DNA from: Notospermus geniculatus
Lineage: Eukaryota > Nemertea > Pilidiophora > Heteronemertea > Lineidae
Length of the DNA: 64,000 nucleotides
Assembly: GCA_002633025.1 (NCBI GenBank)
Contig: NMRB01000113.1
Location: forward strand, 556,302-620,301
Direction of reading: 5' to 3'
The translations under genes were made by a program, and so were the position numbers. Every line of letters begins with the position of its first letter. Positions within the stretch are counted from its first letter, which is position 1. Below are positions 63,074 to 64,000 of this stretch, one piece after another. The notes under the pieces are model-generated. The model saw only the letters and a list, made by a program, of their open reading frames with translations. It ran no database searches and was not told the origin of the DNA.

Positions 63074-64000
63074 GAAGCTTGGGAGAGTTGGGCCACAGGG
63101 AGAGTAGGGACACCCTCAATTTCTTGAAGCTGGAGGGAGTTGCTGAAACGCGCTGCCATTTATATTCAACAGCAGGAAGTATCTGTTTCATTGATATGAG
63201 GGACTTCGAAAAGTAGGTGCCTGTACAGAGTTTTAGGCAGAAATGCATTTTTCAGCCAAAAAAGTAAAAATTCACTCTAAGTACATACTTTTTCATATCT
63301 CCTATACAGTCCAATGACCACTGATCATAGATACACTTGAATATAGGTGAAACAGTCCTCTGCCTATTAAGCCAAAGAAAAAAGTAAATGGCCACGCCCT
63401 GTCCTGAGAACTTCGCCAAAATTAAACATGGCGGATTGTGGGGGAGAGTTGGGACACCCGGATTTGGGAGGGTTAAAGTTGCGACCTTCACAGGTTGGAA
63501 TTAATTTTTTTGTATGTTTTTTGATTGACAAAGTGGCTGTTATACCTGTTTCTAGTTTCCTTAACATGGTATATTGTCCATTGAATTATATTCCCAGTGT
63601 ATAATTATTTTGTGTTTCCGAAATCAACTCTCGGTAACCAGTGTTGGCTATGTTCTTGAGCCAGTGCTGCTACCTGGTTTTAGGAGGGGAAATACATCCC
63701 AATTCAATGGAACAATGAACCTTTAAATTAATCTAGCCAAACTCGATCAGCTCCTCTGTGGCTCAACTCTCCCTGGTGCTGTGCCCAACTCTCCCCACTT
63801 CAGGGAGAGTTGGGCCGAATTGACACCCTTGTGGAAAATGATTCCTACTCCTATACCCTTGCATAAAGAGAAAGTTTGATGCCGCACGTAGGAAGCTTAG
63901 ATCCAATGGTATCAGGTTCACCCCCAGGGAATTCTGTCACACGCTCCAAATGGGCTCAATGCACCGAAATGTAAAAAGTGGCCCAACTCTCCCAAGCTTC
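63074..64000. mobile_element. TIR element (GAAGCTTGGGAGAGTTGGGCC), right end at window edge
   Basis: 63074-63096 and 63978-64000 are exact inverted repeats of 23 bp. The interior repeats GGGAGAGTTGGG/CCCAACTCTCCC several times. Any target duplication on the right lies beyond the window. No coding sequence recognised. Confidence 0.75.

Overview
This is a repeat-dominated stretch of an animal nuclear genome. The coding signals are eukaryotic: short exons bounded by GT/AG, polypyrimidine tracts and AATAAA signals. The gene content points to a marine invertebrate: an astacin/EGF/ApeC/kringle secreted protein, six-cysteine PLAC-like exons, and Kolobok, BEL/Pao, L1-Tx1-like, CR1/L2-like, pogo, mariner and Mutator-like remnants. 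The motif TAGGCCTA recurs throughout. One dispersed repeat opens with AGCTCACC and closes with GGGCCTCTTG, a type I associate with molluscs and some other lophotrochozoans. I cannot fix the species. Single N bases (2765, 21136, 37734, 52370) and a 57-N run (48190-48246) mark weak assembly points, four of them at or beside G/C runs.

Region 1 (0-9.9 kb): a PIF/Harbinger transposase fragment, a palindrome and a foldback MITE, then a Polinton/adintovirus-like island read on the minus strand. The island holds a split, multi-exon protein-primed DNA polymerase gene (short N-terminal exons, an OTU-like region, zinc fingers, exonuclease, polymerase) and, just downstream, a gene for a TATA-binding-protein-like protein. 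The polymerase is broken by tandem duplications, an insertion and a frameshift. No capsid, ATPase or integrase gene was recognised.

Region 2 (9.9-14.3 kb): several rearranged fragments of one transposase, probably Mutator-like, plus an orphan coding piece and a pogo-type remnant.

Region 3 (14.4-39.8 kb): a roughly 6.5-9 kb unit present twice in direct orientation (14.4-23.3 and 24.0-30.6 kb), with part of a third copy (36.16-39.8 kb). The unit carries protein-kinase-like fragments and a Kolobok-type transposase gene. The copies act as natural controls for each other, so several later insertions can be read with empty site and target duplication. A different 4.9-kb Kolobok element with TTAA duplications sits between copies 2 and 3 and holds a second, divergent gene with P2X7-tail-like features. 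Copy 3 is split by an L1-Tx1-like LINE and by nested MITEs.

Region 4 (39.8-53.5 kb): CR1/L2-like, Gypsy and BEL/Pao pieces, a second copy of the same LINE 3' end, coding minisatellites, a mariner tail, a tyrosine-recombinase piece and a sharp MULE-type MITE.

Region 5 (53.7-62.3 kb, plus strand): two host-type genes. Gene A has four six-cysteine exons and a terminal exon. Gene B encodes astacin, EGF-like, ApeC and partial kringle domains with consistent exon phases. Two transposons sit inside gene B coding exons and a third exon has an in-frame TGA, so this allele looks broken. The window ends exactly on the right arm of a terminal-inverted-repeat element (63074-64000).
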